From: Saccharospirillum alexandrii_A
GTDB taxonomy: Bacteria > Pseudomonadota > Gammaproteobacteria > Pseudomonadales > Natronospirillaceae
Assembly: GCF_043641555.1 (NCBI RefSeq)
Contig: NZ_JBHZRJ010000006.1
Location: 62,001-126,000, forward strand
Length of the DNA stretch: 64,000 bases
Direction of reading: 5' to 3'
Every line of letters starts with the position of its first letter. Within the stretch, counting starts at the first letter, position 1. The position numbers and the translations under genes were made by a program. The notes below the pieces were generated by a model. It was not told the origin of the DNA. It ran no database searches and saw only the letters and a list, made by a program, of their open reading frames with translations. Of this stretch, positions 41,746 to 50,122 are shown piece after piece.

Positions 41746-42597
41746 ATGACTGAAGCCATAAACCTCGATCCGCTTATGCCCGGCTACCCCTTCAACGCCC
41801 ATCTGGTAGCAGGGGTAACCCCTATCGACCAGGGGGGAGAACTCGATTTCTGGATTGAACGTCCCTCCGGATTGAAGGGCTACATCCTGAATCTCACCAC
41901 CTCGGGTTCCGGGCTCGTCTTTCCGGGTTCAAAGCACGAAATCCGGGTAAACACCGGCGACATGATGCTGATTCCGGCCGGCGCCTGCCATGACTACGGT
42001 CGCCACCCCGAGGCGCCTAACTGGCACCACCGCTGGGTCTATTTCCGCCCGAGAGCAACCTGGAGCGAGTGGCTGAATTGGGCCCAGGTGACTCGCAATG
42101 TCGGGTTCATGACCATCGAGTCGCGGGAACGTGTGCAACTGATCAGCCAGTTATTCAAAGACATCGACAACAGCCGGAAAAACGGGAACATGCTCTCGGA
42201 AGAACTGGGGCTGAACTTGCTGGAACAAATTCTGATTCGCTGCCGGGAATTTGACCAGCAACGGCCTCAGGCCCCGCTGGACAATCGCATTCACCGCGTT
42301 TGTCAGTTCATCAACGACAACCTGAGCAAAGAGCTTTCCATTGCTGAACTGTCGAGTGTCGCCTGCATGTCGAGCTCCCGGTTTTCCCACCTGTTCCGCA
42401 AGCAGTTGGGTATCCCCATTCGCCAGTGGATCGAAGATCAGCGCATCAGCCTGGCCCGGCAACTGTTGCTGACCACCGACCTGGCGGTGAGCCAGGTGGC
42501 TCAGTATTTGGGTTATCAGGATGCGCTGTATTTCTCCCGGGTCTTTCGCAAGAACCTGGGCCTCAGCCCCCGCGAATTCAGAAAAAGCCACCAGTAA
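41746..42597 (+). CDS. araC: AraC-type arabinose regulator homologue
   Basis: A 283-residue regulator that aligns along its length with E. coli AraC. The sugar-binding cupin domain includes RPSGLKGYILNLTTSGSG, GDMMLIPAGACHDYGRHPEA and HHRWVYFRPRATWSEWLNW; the C-terminal double HTH includes SVACMSSSRFSHLFRKQLGI and QYLGYQDALYFSRVFRKNLG. E. coli AraC binds L-arabinose and activates ara genes. It faces the sugar ABC transporter on the other strand, which is likely to be its target. No araBAD genes are in the window. Confidence 0.88.
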   Translation: MTEAINLDPLMPGYPFNAHLVAGVTPIDQGGELDFWIERPSGLKGYILNLTTSGSGLVFPGSKHEIRVNTGDMMLIPAGACHDYGRHPEAPNWHHRWVYFRPRATWSEWLNWAQVTRNVGFMTIESRERVQLISQLFKDIDNSRKNGNMLSEELGLNLLEQILIRCREFDQQRPQAPLDNRIHRVCQFINDNLSKELSIAELSSVACMSSSRFSHLFRKQLGIPIRQWIEDQRISLARQLLLTTDLAVSQVAQYLGYQDALYFSRVFRKNLGLSPREFRKSHQ

Positions 42598-42609
42598 GGG
42601 GCTTTTTCT
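42580..42609. terminator. Bidirectional terminator between araC and yjfF
   Basis: AGAAAAAGCC (42580-42589) pairs perfectly with GGCTTTTTCT (42600-42609), with the araC stop codon in the loop. The A and T tracts let it work from both sides for the converging genes. Confidence 0.75.
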
Positions 42610-42656
42610 GAGAGCCTTCATGACTCGTCGTCCATGCCTGAACGACGGAACCCCCG

Positions 42657-43673
42657 CTATGTTGTTTCAACTTTTTTCATGGCCGGTTCTTCTGAAGACG
42701 CCGGGGCTTTCCCGGAATAGCGCCGGGTAAAGTGTACAATCGCTTTCTGCATCAAAATAAACATCAGCAACAAGGCACCGATCGCCACTTTGGTCCACCA
42801 GCTGTTCAGCGAGCCATCAAAACTGATGAGCGTTTGAATGATGCCCTGAATCAGCGCCCCCAAAAACGCACCAAATACAAAGCCAACACCACCGGTGAGC
42901 AGTGTTCCGCCAATGACGACAGCGGCAATGGCATCCAGCTCTACACCTACCGCAGCAAGCGGATAGGCCGAACCGGTATAAATGGCAAAGATGATCCCGG
43001 CCGCACCGCTGTATAAACCACTTAATGCGTAAATGCGAATCAGCGTCGATTTAACCGGCACGCCCATTAGCGCTGCCGATTGCACATCGCCACCCACGGC
43101 ATAGACGTTGAGCCCGAACCGGGTGCGCTTGGCCACAACCACACCAATCACCAGTAAAGCCAGCATGGCCATGGCGATGAACGTCAGACCACCCCGACCG
43201 GGCAAAGGCACATAAATTTCCGACAGGATAACCAGCAGCTCATGATCAATCGGCACTGAATTGAGGTTGATCATATACGCCAGGCCCCTGAACAGAAACA
43301 ACCCGGCCAGCGTGACAATAAACGGCTGAATGTCGAAGTAGGCGATGATCACGCCCATGACCATGCCAAACAACGTGGCCGTGAACAGCGCAATAATGGC
43401 GGCATAAACCGGGTGAATACCGAGGCCGGTAATCAGATAGGCGAGCAAGACGCCCACAAACGCAATCATCGACCCGACCGACAGATCAATCCCGCCGGAA
43501 ATAATCACGAAACTCATGCCAACCGCCGTTACGATCAAAAACGCGTTGTCGGTCAGCAGGTTGGTAAACACCAGCGTGTCCCTAAACCCTTTGTATTCGA
43601 CCATGCCGTAACCGTACAGGAGGATAAACACCACCAGTGTTGCGATAACCGGCAAATACCGTTCATTGAGCAT
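42657..43673 (-). CDS. yjfF: Sugar ABC transporter permease, YjfF type
   Basis: A 338-residue BPD_transp_2 family permease of eight to ten helices. Motifs GMSFVIISGGIDLSVGSMIA and ARKT-like region GVPVKSTLIRIYALSGLYSG fit ribose/galactofuranose-type permeases, and GGTLLTGGVGFVFGAFLGAL is the conserved late loop. It pairs with the YtfT-type permease whose stop it overlaps by 11 bases. E. coli YjfF serves galactofuranose uptake; related AraUVWZ systems of Shewanella take up arabinose, and the AraC gene next door favours arabinose or a close sugar. Confidence 0.9.
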   Translation of the reverse strand: MLNERYLPVIATLVVFILLYGYGMVEYKGFRDTLVFTNLLTDNAFLIVTAVGMSFVIISGGIDLSVGSMIAFVGVLLAYLITGLGIHPVYAAIIALFTATLFGMVMGVIIAYFDIQPFIVTLAGLFLFRGLAYMINLNSVPIDHELLVILSEIYVPLPGRGGLTFIAMAMLALLVIGVVVAKRTRFGLNVYAVGGDVQSAALMGVPVKSTLIRIYALSGLYSGAAGIIFAIYTGSAYPLAAVGVELDAIAAVVIGGTLLTGGVGFVFGAFLGALIQGIIQTLISFDGSLNSWWTKVAIGALLLMFILMQKAIVHFTRRYSGKAPASSEEPAMKKVETT

Positions 43674-44682
43674 CGGATGACCTCCTGAAGGCTTGCACGC
43701 GCGTCTTGATGAAACTCTGCGTTACCCTCGACTGCAACAGTAATACCACCAAGATAATGCTGGCCTTAACGATCAGGTTGTATTGCGCCGGCAAACCGCT
43801 GGTTAGAATGGCCGTAGTCAGCGTTTGAATGATCAGTGCACCGACGATGGTCAGCCCCAGGTAGATGCGACCGCCACTGAGTGATGCACCGGCGATGACC
43901 ACCGCCAGAATGGCATCCAGTTCAAGCCAGAGCCCTGCGTTATTGGCGTCGGCACCGCGAATATCAGCAGCGATAATCACGCCGGCCAGGGCCGCACAGA
44001 AACCCGAAAAGACATAGACCATCAATATCAGTAATTTCGAATCGATACCGACCAGGCGGCTGGCTTCTGAATTGCCACCGACCGCTTCCAGGAACATGCC
44101 CAGGGCCGTCTTGCGCAACACCAGTACCGTAATCGCAATGATCACCGCCGCCAATACAACGCGGGCCGGCAGCCCCAAGAAAAACCCGTTGCCAATGCCG
44201 TTAATAAAGTCCGAATGAAACGTCACGATCTGGCCGCCGGTGATCATCTGGGCGATGCCCCGGCCGGCGACCATCAGAATGAGCGTGGCGACAATCGGTT
44301 GAATCCCAAACACAGCCACCAGGGTTCCATTCCACAACCCACACACCATGCCTGCCAACAGCGCACACCCGAGAACAATCAATGGGTGCAGTTCGGTCGA
44401 GGCAGTCAGCACCGCCGTTACCGCGCCGCAGATGGCAATGATGGCCCCAACCGACAAATCGATGCCTTTCGTACCAATCACGACGGCCATGCCGAGCGCA
44501 ATCAGCGCCGTTGGGGTTGAACGGTGCAGAATGTCGATCAGACTGCCATAAATATGGCCGTCAACAATGGAGAGTTTCAGAAACCCGGGAACAACCAGGG
44601 CTGTTCCGACAATCAACAAAAACAACGAGATAATGGGAGCCAGCGTTCTGGCTTCCCATCTCATACTACGCTTAAGACGCAT
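43663..44682 (-). CDS. ytfT: Sugar ABC transporter permease, YtfT type
   Basis: A 339-residue permease with GMAVVIGTKGIDLSVGAIIA, VGGNSEASRLVGIDSKLLIL and IAGASLSGGRIYLGLTIVGA, the standard loops of this family. ATG at 44682 follows AGGTGGGTTTC and is preferred to GTG three codons earlier. It forms the heterodimeric membrane channel with the YjfF-type protein. The ATPase gene ends 18 bases upstream. Confidence 0.9.
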   Translation of the reverse strand: MRLKRSMRWEARTLAPIISLFLLIVGTALVVPGFLKLSIVDGHIYGSLIDILHRSTPTALIALGMAVVIGTKGIDLSVGAIIAICGAVTAVLTASTELHPLIVLGCALLAGMVCGLWNGTLVAVFGIQPIVATLILMVAGRGIAQMITGGQIVTFHSDFINGIGNGFFLGLPARVVLAAVIIAITVLVLRKTALGMFLEAVGGNSEASRLVGIDSKLLILMVYVFSGFCAALAGVIIAADIRGADANNAGLWLELDAILAVVIAGASLSGGRIYLGLTIVGALIIQTLTTAILTSGLPAQYNLIVKASIILVVLLLQSRVTQSFIKTRVQAFRRSSDAQ

Positions 44683-44700
44683 GAAACCCACCTATTCCAG

Positions 44701-46206
44701 TCATTGCGCTATCGCCTGAATAATTGATTTCTGGCTGATCTGATTACCAACAATTTCCGACACCTTCTCACGATCCCGCAAGACCACCACCCGGTGCGCA
44801 AAGGCAACAATCTCCTCCACTTCAGACGATGCCACAAGCAAAGACATGCCCTCTTCGCACAGCTCCCGGATAATGTTCAGGATGTCGTGGTGCGCCCCCA
44901 CATCAATACCGCGGGTCGGCTCATCCAGTATCAGCAGTGTCGGGTTGGTTACCAGCCAACGTGCCAGTATCACCTTCTGCTGGTTGCCACCACTCAGTTC
45001 GCCGATGGGTTTTTCCATATCTGAGGTTTTGATACTCAGGCGTTCAATGAATTCGCTCACCACCGCTTGTTGTTCGGCCATGGGAATGCGAGACCACCAG
45101 CCCCGGGTCGATTGCAGTGCAAGAATCAGATTCTCGCGAACACTCAACTCGGCAATGATGCCACGGTGCTTTCGATCTTCCGGGCAATAGGCCATGCCTT
45201 GCGCAATGGCCTGCTTCGGCGTATTGATCGGCAACGATTGGCCAAGCCAGGTTTTGCTGCCCTGATCAGAACGCGCGGCGCCATAGGCAAGCTCACACAA
45301 TTCGGTTCGGCCCGACCCCAGCAAACCCGCCAGGCCAACGATTTCACCTTGTCGTAGCTTCAGGTCAACCGGCTTCAGCATGTTGGTTTTACCCACCTGA
45401 CTCAACGACAACACCACCGGCTTTTCTTCCGCTTCGGTAATGTCACGCTGTTCATGCTGCAGCATGTCCAGATCTTTACCCAGCATGTGGCCAACCAGCT
45501 CGGTTTGGGTCAGAGCACTGGTTTTGTAGGTGCCAACGTGACTGCCATTGCGCAGCACGCTGATGGTGTCGGAAATGGCGTATACCTGGTCCAGAAAATG
45601 GGTTACAAAAATAATGGCCATGCCCTGAGCTTTCAGCTGACGCATCAAACCGAACAGCCGGGTAATTTCATCGCTGTCGAGACTCGCAGTCGGCTCATCC
45701 AGAATCAGCAGCCGGGCTTTGGAGCCCAGAGCGCGGGCAATGGCGACCATTTGTTGTACCGCAATGGAATGCGACACCAGCAAACTGTTCGGGTCGATAT
45801 CGAGCCCGACTCGGGCCAGCATCTCTCTGGCCTGGCTTTGTGCACTTCGCCAGCGAATCATTCCGAAACGCCGGGGTTGGTCGAGCAGGGTCAGGTTTTC
45901 AGCAACCGTCATGGTTGGAATCAGGTTAATCTCCTGATAGACGGTGCGAATACCGCTGTTCTGCGCATCCTGAGAGTTTTTGATGTGAACCTTGCGACCA
46001 TCCAGTAACAGATCTCCGCTGTCTTTGGCGTAGATACCGGTCAACACTTTAATCAGGGTAGATTTTCCGGCGCCGTTTTCACCCAGCAACGCATGCACCT
46101 CACCCGCGTGAAAGGTCAGCGACACATCGTTCAGGGCTCGTACTCCGGGAAATCGTTTATTGATATGTGCGATGGACAACAAGGGCGGCTGATTGACGTC
46201 CGTCAT
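44701..46206 (-). CDS. ytfR: Sugar ABC transporter ATP-binding protein, YtfR type
   Basis: A 501-residue duplicated ATPase. The first cassette has Walker A GENGAGKSTLIKVL and Walker B LLILDEPTASLDSDE; the second has degenerate Walker A AGLLGSGRTELCEL, signature LSGGNQQKVILARWL and LLILDEPTRGIDVGA. This is the two-domain layout of monosaccharide importers (RbsA, MglA, YtfR). ATG at 46206 is preferred because upstream sequence in frame is Cys/Arg-rich with no family match. Confidence 0.93.
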   Translation of the reverse strand: MTDVNQPPLLSIAHINKRFPGVRALNDVSLTFHAGEVHALLGENGAGKSTLIKVLTGIYAKDSGDLLLDGRKVHIKNSQDAQNSGIRTVYQEINLIPTMTVAENLTLLDQPRRFGMIRWRSAQSQAREMLARVGLDIDPNSLLVSHSIAVQQMVAIARALGSKARLLILDEPTASLDSDEITRLFGLMRQLKAQGMAIIFVTHFLDQVYAISDTISVLRNGSHVGTYKTSALTQTELVGHMLGKDLDMLQHEQRDITEAEEKPVVLSLSQVGKTNMLKPVDLKLRQGEIVGLAGLLGSGRTELCELAYGAARSDQGSKTWLGQSLPINTPKQAIAQGMAYCPEDRKHRGIIAELSVRENLILALQSTRGWWSRIPMAEQQAVVSEFIERLSIKTSDMEKPIGELSGGNQQKVILARWLVTNPTLLILDEPTRGIDVGAHHDILNIIRELCEEGMSLLVASSEVEEIVAFAHRVVVLRDREKVSEIVGNQISQKSIIQAIAQ

Positions 46207-46273
46207 AATAGTCTTCCGCTGATAACATGACGCCCCACCCCCGGAGGGGGCGGGGCCGGGTAGAGAACAAGCC

Positions 46274-47224
46274 TTAGCGGCGTGCCTGGTACTCTGCTTC
46301 TGCGGTGTCTGGCAGATACAGTGGGCCGTTCGCCTTGATCCACTTATCAACTTCTTCGCCCTGCTCATGCGCAGCGATGGCATCGAAAGCCGGACCACCC
46401 AAGTGCGGGTTCAGTTCGATGGTGGCGTTGGCTTCGCCATCGGCCATCGCCCGGAAAATATCGGGAACAGCGTCGATCGACAACACCAGAATGTCTTCAG
46501 CCGGTTGCAGTTGGGCTTCCTTGATCGCCTGAATGGCGCCCAGGGCCATGTCATCATTATGAGCAAACAGCGCACAGATGTTGTCGCCGCCGCCTTCCGC
46601 TTTCAGAAAGCTCTCCATCACTTCCTTGCCGCCCGCCCGGGTGAAGTCACCCGACTGCGAGCGAATGATGTTCATATTCGGGAAGTTGGAAATCACCGAG
46701 TCGAAACCGGTTTTACGGTCAATGGCAGCCGAAGAACCGACGGTACCCTGAAGCTCTACAATGTCGCAGACCCCATTGGTTTCAGCGGCCAACCAGGAGG
46801 CGGCAAGGGCGCCTTCTTCGGTAAAGTCAGAGGCAACTTTGGTCAGATAGAGGCTTGGGTCGGCATCGACACCGCGGTCGATCAGGACCACCGGAATTTC
46901 CGCACGCTGGGCTTCGCGCAATACCTGATCCCAGCCGGTTTCAACCACCGGTGCGAGCAGAATGCCATCAACACCCTGGGCGATGAATGAACGAACGGCC
47001 TTGATCTGATTTTCCTGTCGTTGCTGAGCATCAGAGAATTTCAGATCGATGCCACGCGCTTCGGCTTCGGCTTTAATTGAGTTGGTTTCTGAGGTCCGCC
47101 AGCCGCTTTCAGAGCCGATTTGTGAGAAGCCATAGGTTTCGGCGAACGCCGGGCTGCTGAGTAAAACCGCAGTGCTGGCAGCCAGTGCTGGCAGCATCGA
47201 TGTAAACGTCTTGCTAAGTTTCAT
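46274..47224 (-). CDS. ytfQ: Sugar ABC transporter substrate-binding protein, YtfQ type
   Basis: A 316-residue periplasmic sugar-binding protein. The signal peptide ends ALAASTAVLLSSPAFA. Family motifs are TYGFSQIGSESGWRTSETNS, QVDG-like region FIAQGVDGILLAPVVETGW, VVLIDRGVDAD and ALFAHNDDMALGAIQAIKEA. E. coli YtfQ binds galactofuranose; related proteins bind arabinose. It is the first gene of the transporter operon, with GGGGTGA as ribosome site and an AACAACAA element just upstream (47243-47250). Confidence 0.93.
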   Translation of the reverse strand: MKLSKTFTSMLPALAASTAVLLSSPAFAETYGFSQIGSESGWRTSETNSIKAEAEARGIDLKFSDAQQRQENQIKAVRSFIAQGVDGILLAPVVETGWDQVLREAQRAEIPVVLIDRGVDADPSLYLTKVASDFTEEGALAASWLAAETNGVCDIVELQGTVGSSAAIDRKTGFDSVISNFPNMNIIRSQSGDFTRAGGKEVMESFLKAEGGGDNICALFAHNDDMALGAIQAIKEAQLQPAEDILVLSIDAVPDIFRAMADGEANATIELNPHLGGPAFDAIAAHEQGEEVDKWIKANGPLYLPDTAEAEYQARR

Positions 47225-47334
47225 AATTCACCCCTTGTGAGATTGTTGTTAGCATGGGTACACGGTGATCGTGAGTCAGCGCCACTAAAACTTACGGCCA
47301 TGGGGTGAACAAGTAAATCCGGTCACCCGGACTC

Positions 47335-47351
47335 TAGTCCTTTTGTCCATA
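47335..47351 (-). promoter_or_regulatory. Candidate AraC-binding site upstream of ytfQ
   Basis: TAGTCCTTTTGTCCATA fits TAGC-N7-TCCATA of E. coli AraC sites except one base. Read in the ytfQ direction it is TATGGACAAAAGGACTA, sharing nine leading bases with the site ahead of araC at 41521. It lies 111 bases upstream of the ytfQ start. Confidence 0.5.
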
Positions 47352-47454
47352 TTCACAGCCTAATTAGCGTAAGGTGCTCCCGAACTGCAAAACAGGGGGT
47401 CAACATCGCCCCTGTTACGGGCCGTCAGCCCGGTGTCGCTTTCGGGCGTTTAAT

Positions 47455-47491
47455 AGACTGGGTTAGTCTGAGCGGTACGTCAGTGCGTACC
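47455..47491 (+). repeat. Two adjacent inverted repeats before the sulfatase-like gene
   Basis: AGACT...AGTCT (47455-47469) and GGTACG...CGTACC (47474-47491) follow each other about 35 bases upstream of the gene starting at 47526. They could be operator sites or leader hairpins. Confidence 0.4.
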
Positions 47492-47525
47492 CTTAAACCA
47501 CCTGATAATCACATGAGACTTGTTC

Positions 47526-49136
47526 ATGCCCCATCGCCCGGTCATCCGGCACCTTATCACTGTTGTGGCCTTTATTGGGCTCTTTGTCGCCCTCTCGCTG
47601 CCCAACCGGCTGGTCTGGATTGCGCCGCCCGCTTTTGTCTTTTTCCCACTGGAAATGCTGGTCATCGGTTTTCTATTGCTGATTCCGGGCGTTGTCGGCA
47701 AGGGTGTGCATGGTTTGCTGGCAGCGATGCTGGGCCTGGGCATGCTGCTGCGCGGCGCTGATCTGGTCACCCACGAAATCTTTGCGCGACGCTTTAATCC
47801 GGTTTTCGACAGCCACCTGCTGGCGGATGCCAGCCGCCTGCTGAGCGGGGTACTGGGCAGCCTGGCTTCGGTATTGATTGCGCTCGGGCTGGTGTTGGTC
47901 GTCGCCCTGGTGTGTTGGCTGGCGTATGTCATGCTCGGGCGTATTCAACGCACCCTGCAAGCCGCGCCGCGTCTGGCCGGTGTAGCACTGCTGGCGCTGT
48001 TGCTGGCCTGGGGCGGGCTAAAAGCCACAGGCTGGTCACGCGCCGATACCTTCGCCTGGGATCAACTGGTCGCCCACGGGCGGGATACCGTTCACAGCCT
48101 TCAGGATATACAGGACTTTGCAGCAACCGTCGGTGATGATGCCGCCGCCGAGCTACCAGCCGACTCATTGTTTTCGCGCCTGGAAGGGAAAGATGTCTAC
48201 ATCGTGTTCGCCGAATCTTACGGCCGGGTACTGCTGGAGCGAGACCCCTTCAAGGAACCCATAACCGACAAACTGGCCTGGGCGGAAGCCGCGCTCGACG
48301 CTGAAGGCCTGCAGATGCGCAGCGCCTTTCTTACGGCCCCCACCGTGGGCGGACTGAGCTGGCTGGCCCACGCATCGGTGCTGTCTGGCGCCTGGATCGA
48401 CAGCGAAACCCGCTACAAAAGCCTCATTCTCAGTGAACGGGTCACCCTGAACCGGCTGTTTCAGCAGGCCGGCTGGCGCACCGTAGCGGCGATGCCGGCG
48501 ATCAGCCTGGCCTGGCCCGAAGGCGCCTATTACGGGTACGACCAGATCTACCATGCCCATAATTTCGGCTACGAGGGGCTGCCCTTCAACTGGGTGACCA
48601 TGCCCGATCAGTACGTCTGGTCGGCCCTGCAGGCGCGCGAGCGCAGCGGGCAAAACCGGCCGCCAGTCATGGCGGAACTGGCCCTGATTTCCTCGCACGC
48701 CCCCTGGACACCCAACACCCGGCTAGTGCCCTGGGGTCAGGTCGGCGACGGCCAAATCTTTAACGACCAGGCCCAGGCCGGGCCCAGCCCGGAAGAAGTC
48801 TGGAGCGATGTGAATTCCATTCGCCAGTATTACCGCCAGTCGATCGAATACATGCTGGAAACGCTGGTCTCCTACCTGCAGGAGTACGGCGACGACAATC
48901 TGGTGCTGCTGGTGCTGGGCGATCACCAGGCTGCGCCGATGATCACCGGCGACGCCGACAACCGAGACGTACCGGTGCACCTGATTGCCAGTGACCCAGC
49001 GGTTATCGAGGCGATAGAAAGCTGGCAATGGCAACCCGGTCTGCTGCCGGATGCCAACGCCCCGGTCTGGCGAATGGATCGTGTACGTGACCGCTTTATC
49101 GAGGCCTTTTCCGAACCAAGTGAGGAAGCAAACTGA
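47526..49136 (+). CDS. Membrane-anchored sulfatase-fold protein (LtaS/EptA-like)
   Basis: A 536-residue protein with about five N-terminal helices, then a periplasmic alkaline-phosphatase-superfamily domain. Metal and catalytic signs are VYIVFAESYGRVLL (Glu ligand), APTVGGLSWLAHAS with the expected Thr nucleophile, and LVLLVLGDHQAAPM (Asp-His ligands). This layout is shared by lipoteichoic-acid synthase, phosphoethanolamine and phosphoglycerol transferases. A transferase that decorates glycans or lipids at the cell surface is more likely than a true sulfatase. ATG at 47526 is chosen over TTG two codons earlier. Confidence 0.85.
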   Translation: MPHRPVIRHLITVVAFIGLFVALSLPNRLVWIAPPAFVFFPLEMLVIGFLLLIPGVVGKGVHGLLAAMLGLGMLLRGADLVTHEIFARRFNPVFDSHLLADASRLLSGVLGSLASVLIALGLVLVVALVCWLAYVMLGRIQRTLQAAPRLAGVALLALLLAWGGLKATGWSRADTFAWDQLVAHGRDTVHSLQDIQDFAATVGDDAAAELPADSLFSRLEGKDVYIVFAESYGRVLLERDPFKEPITDKLAWAEAALDAEGLQMRSAFLTAPTVGGLSWLAHASVLSGAWIDSETRYKSLILSERVTLNRLFQQAGWRTVAAMPAISLAWPEGAYYGYDQIYHAHNFGYEGLPFNWVTMPDQYVWSALQARERSGQNRPPVMAELALISSHAPWTPNTRLVPWGQVGDGQIFNDQAQAGPSPEEVWSDVNSIRQYYRQSIEYMLETLVSYLQEYGDDNLVLLVLGDHQAAPMITGDADNRDVPVHLIASDPAVIEAIESWQWQPGLLPDANAPVWRMDRVRDRFIEAFSEPSEEAN

Positions 49137-49891
49137 TGGCACACACAGGATGGCGCGAACGTCTTGGTCTCTGGCGTTCACTGTTGATGTACTACGGCAT
49201 TCCCGGGCGACAGTCGCGCATGCGTCGCTGTTATGGCCAGTTCATTCGCCCCGGTGATGTGTGTTTCGAAATTGGCGCCCACGTCGGCAACCGGCTGATG
49301 GCCTGGCGAGATCTGGACGCCACCGTCGTGGCCGTGGAACCACAACCCTTGTTAATGGACACCCTGCGCCGCCGTTATGGCAAAGACCCGAAAATTACCC
49401 TGGTCGAGGAAGCCATAGGTGCCGAACCGGGCGAAGCCACACTGTTCATCAGCACGCGCACGCCCACGGTCACAACGATGTCGCGGGAGTGGATAACCCA
49501 GGTGCAACAGGATGCGTCCTTTCAGTCGGTACGCTGGGACCGCGAAGTGACCGTCCCCGTGACCACGCTCGATTCCCTGATCGAACTGCACGGCGAGCCC
49601 CGGTTTTGCAAAATCGATGTCGAAGGGTTTGAACTGGCGGTACTACAGGGGTTATCCCGACCGCTGGCGGCCCTATCGTTTGAATACATTCCAGCCAGCA
49701 TCGACATCGCGCTGGCCTGCATCGATCGTTTGGAAGAGCTGGGCCATTATGAATACAACCTGGCCCCCGGCGAAACCCACCGCCTGCAATCCGAGCGCTG
49801 GCTAACGCCGGGTGAAATGACACGCAAACTGGAAGCGACCCGTGAAGGCAGCGGCGATGTGTATGCCAGACGCCTGAGGTCTTTCTCTTAA
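49136..49891 (+). CDS. FkbM-family SAM-dependent methyltransferase
   Basis: A 251-residue class I methyltransferase. The SAM motif is DVCFEIGAHVGNRLMAW, the acidic residue that follows is in VVAVEPQPLLMDTLRRRYG, and FCKIDVEGFELAVLQGLSRP is the FkbM domain signature. FkbM proteins O-methylate sugars or polyketides. The start codon overlaps the stop of the sulfatase-like gene (TGATG), so the two are translated together and may modify the same surface glycan. Confidence 0.9.
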   Translation: MAHTGWRERLGLWRSLLMYYGIPGRQSRMRRCYGQFIRPGDVCFEIGAHVGNRLMAWRDLDATVVAVEPQPLLMDTLRRRYGKDPKITLVEEAIGAEPGEATLFISTRTPTVTTMSREWITQVQQDASFQSVRWDREVTVPVTTLDSLIELHGEPRFCKIDVEGFELAVLQGLSRPLAALSFEYIPASIDIALACIDRLEELGHYEYNLAPGETHRLQSERWLTPGEMTRKLEATREGSGDVYARRLRSFS

Positions 49892-49978
49892 CCCTATATC
49901 GGTGGCATTGGTCCGCATCGGCGACCCGGGATGCTCCCATGGGGTCGGCGGTCAAATTGACTGCATTGCCATTAGGCC

Positions 49979-50091
49979 GCGACGGGTGACAGGGTTGCTC
50001 CTGCGGGGGCGCTGTAAATACATCCATGTAAGCTTAACTTCGGCATCCATGCCTCAGATACCCCCGCAGGAGCAACCCTGCCACCCGCCGC
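49979..50091. mobile_element. MITE-like palindromic repeat element
   Basis: Long inverted arms at 49979-50009 and 50061-50091 match at 29 of 31 positions; the core TTGCTCCTGCGGGGG is perfect. The 51-base centre includes TGTAAATACATCCATGTA, itself partly palindromic. Its size and structure suit a REP/MITE-type element. It fills most of the gap between the converging FkbM and methyltransferase genes and may terminate both. No transposase is present. Confidence 0.7.
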
Positions 50092-50122
50092 TAGCGCATC
50101 GCAAACACCTGCCTGGCATTTT

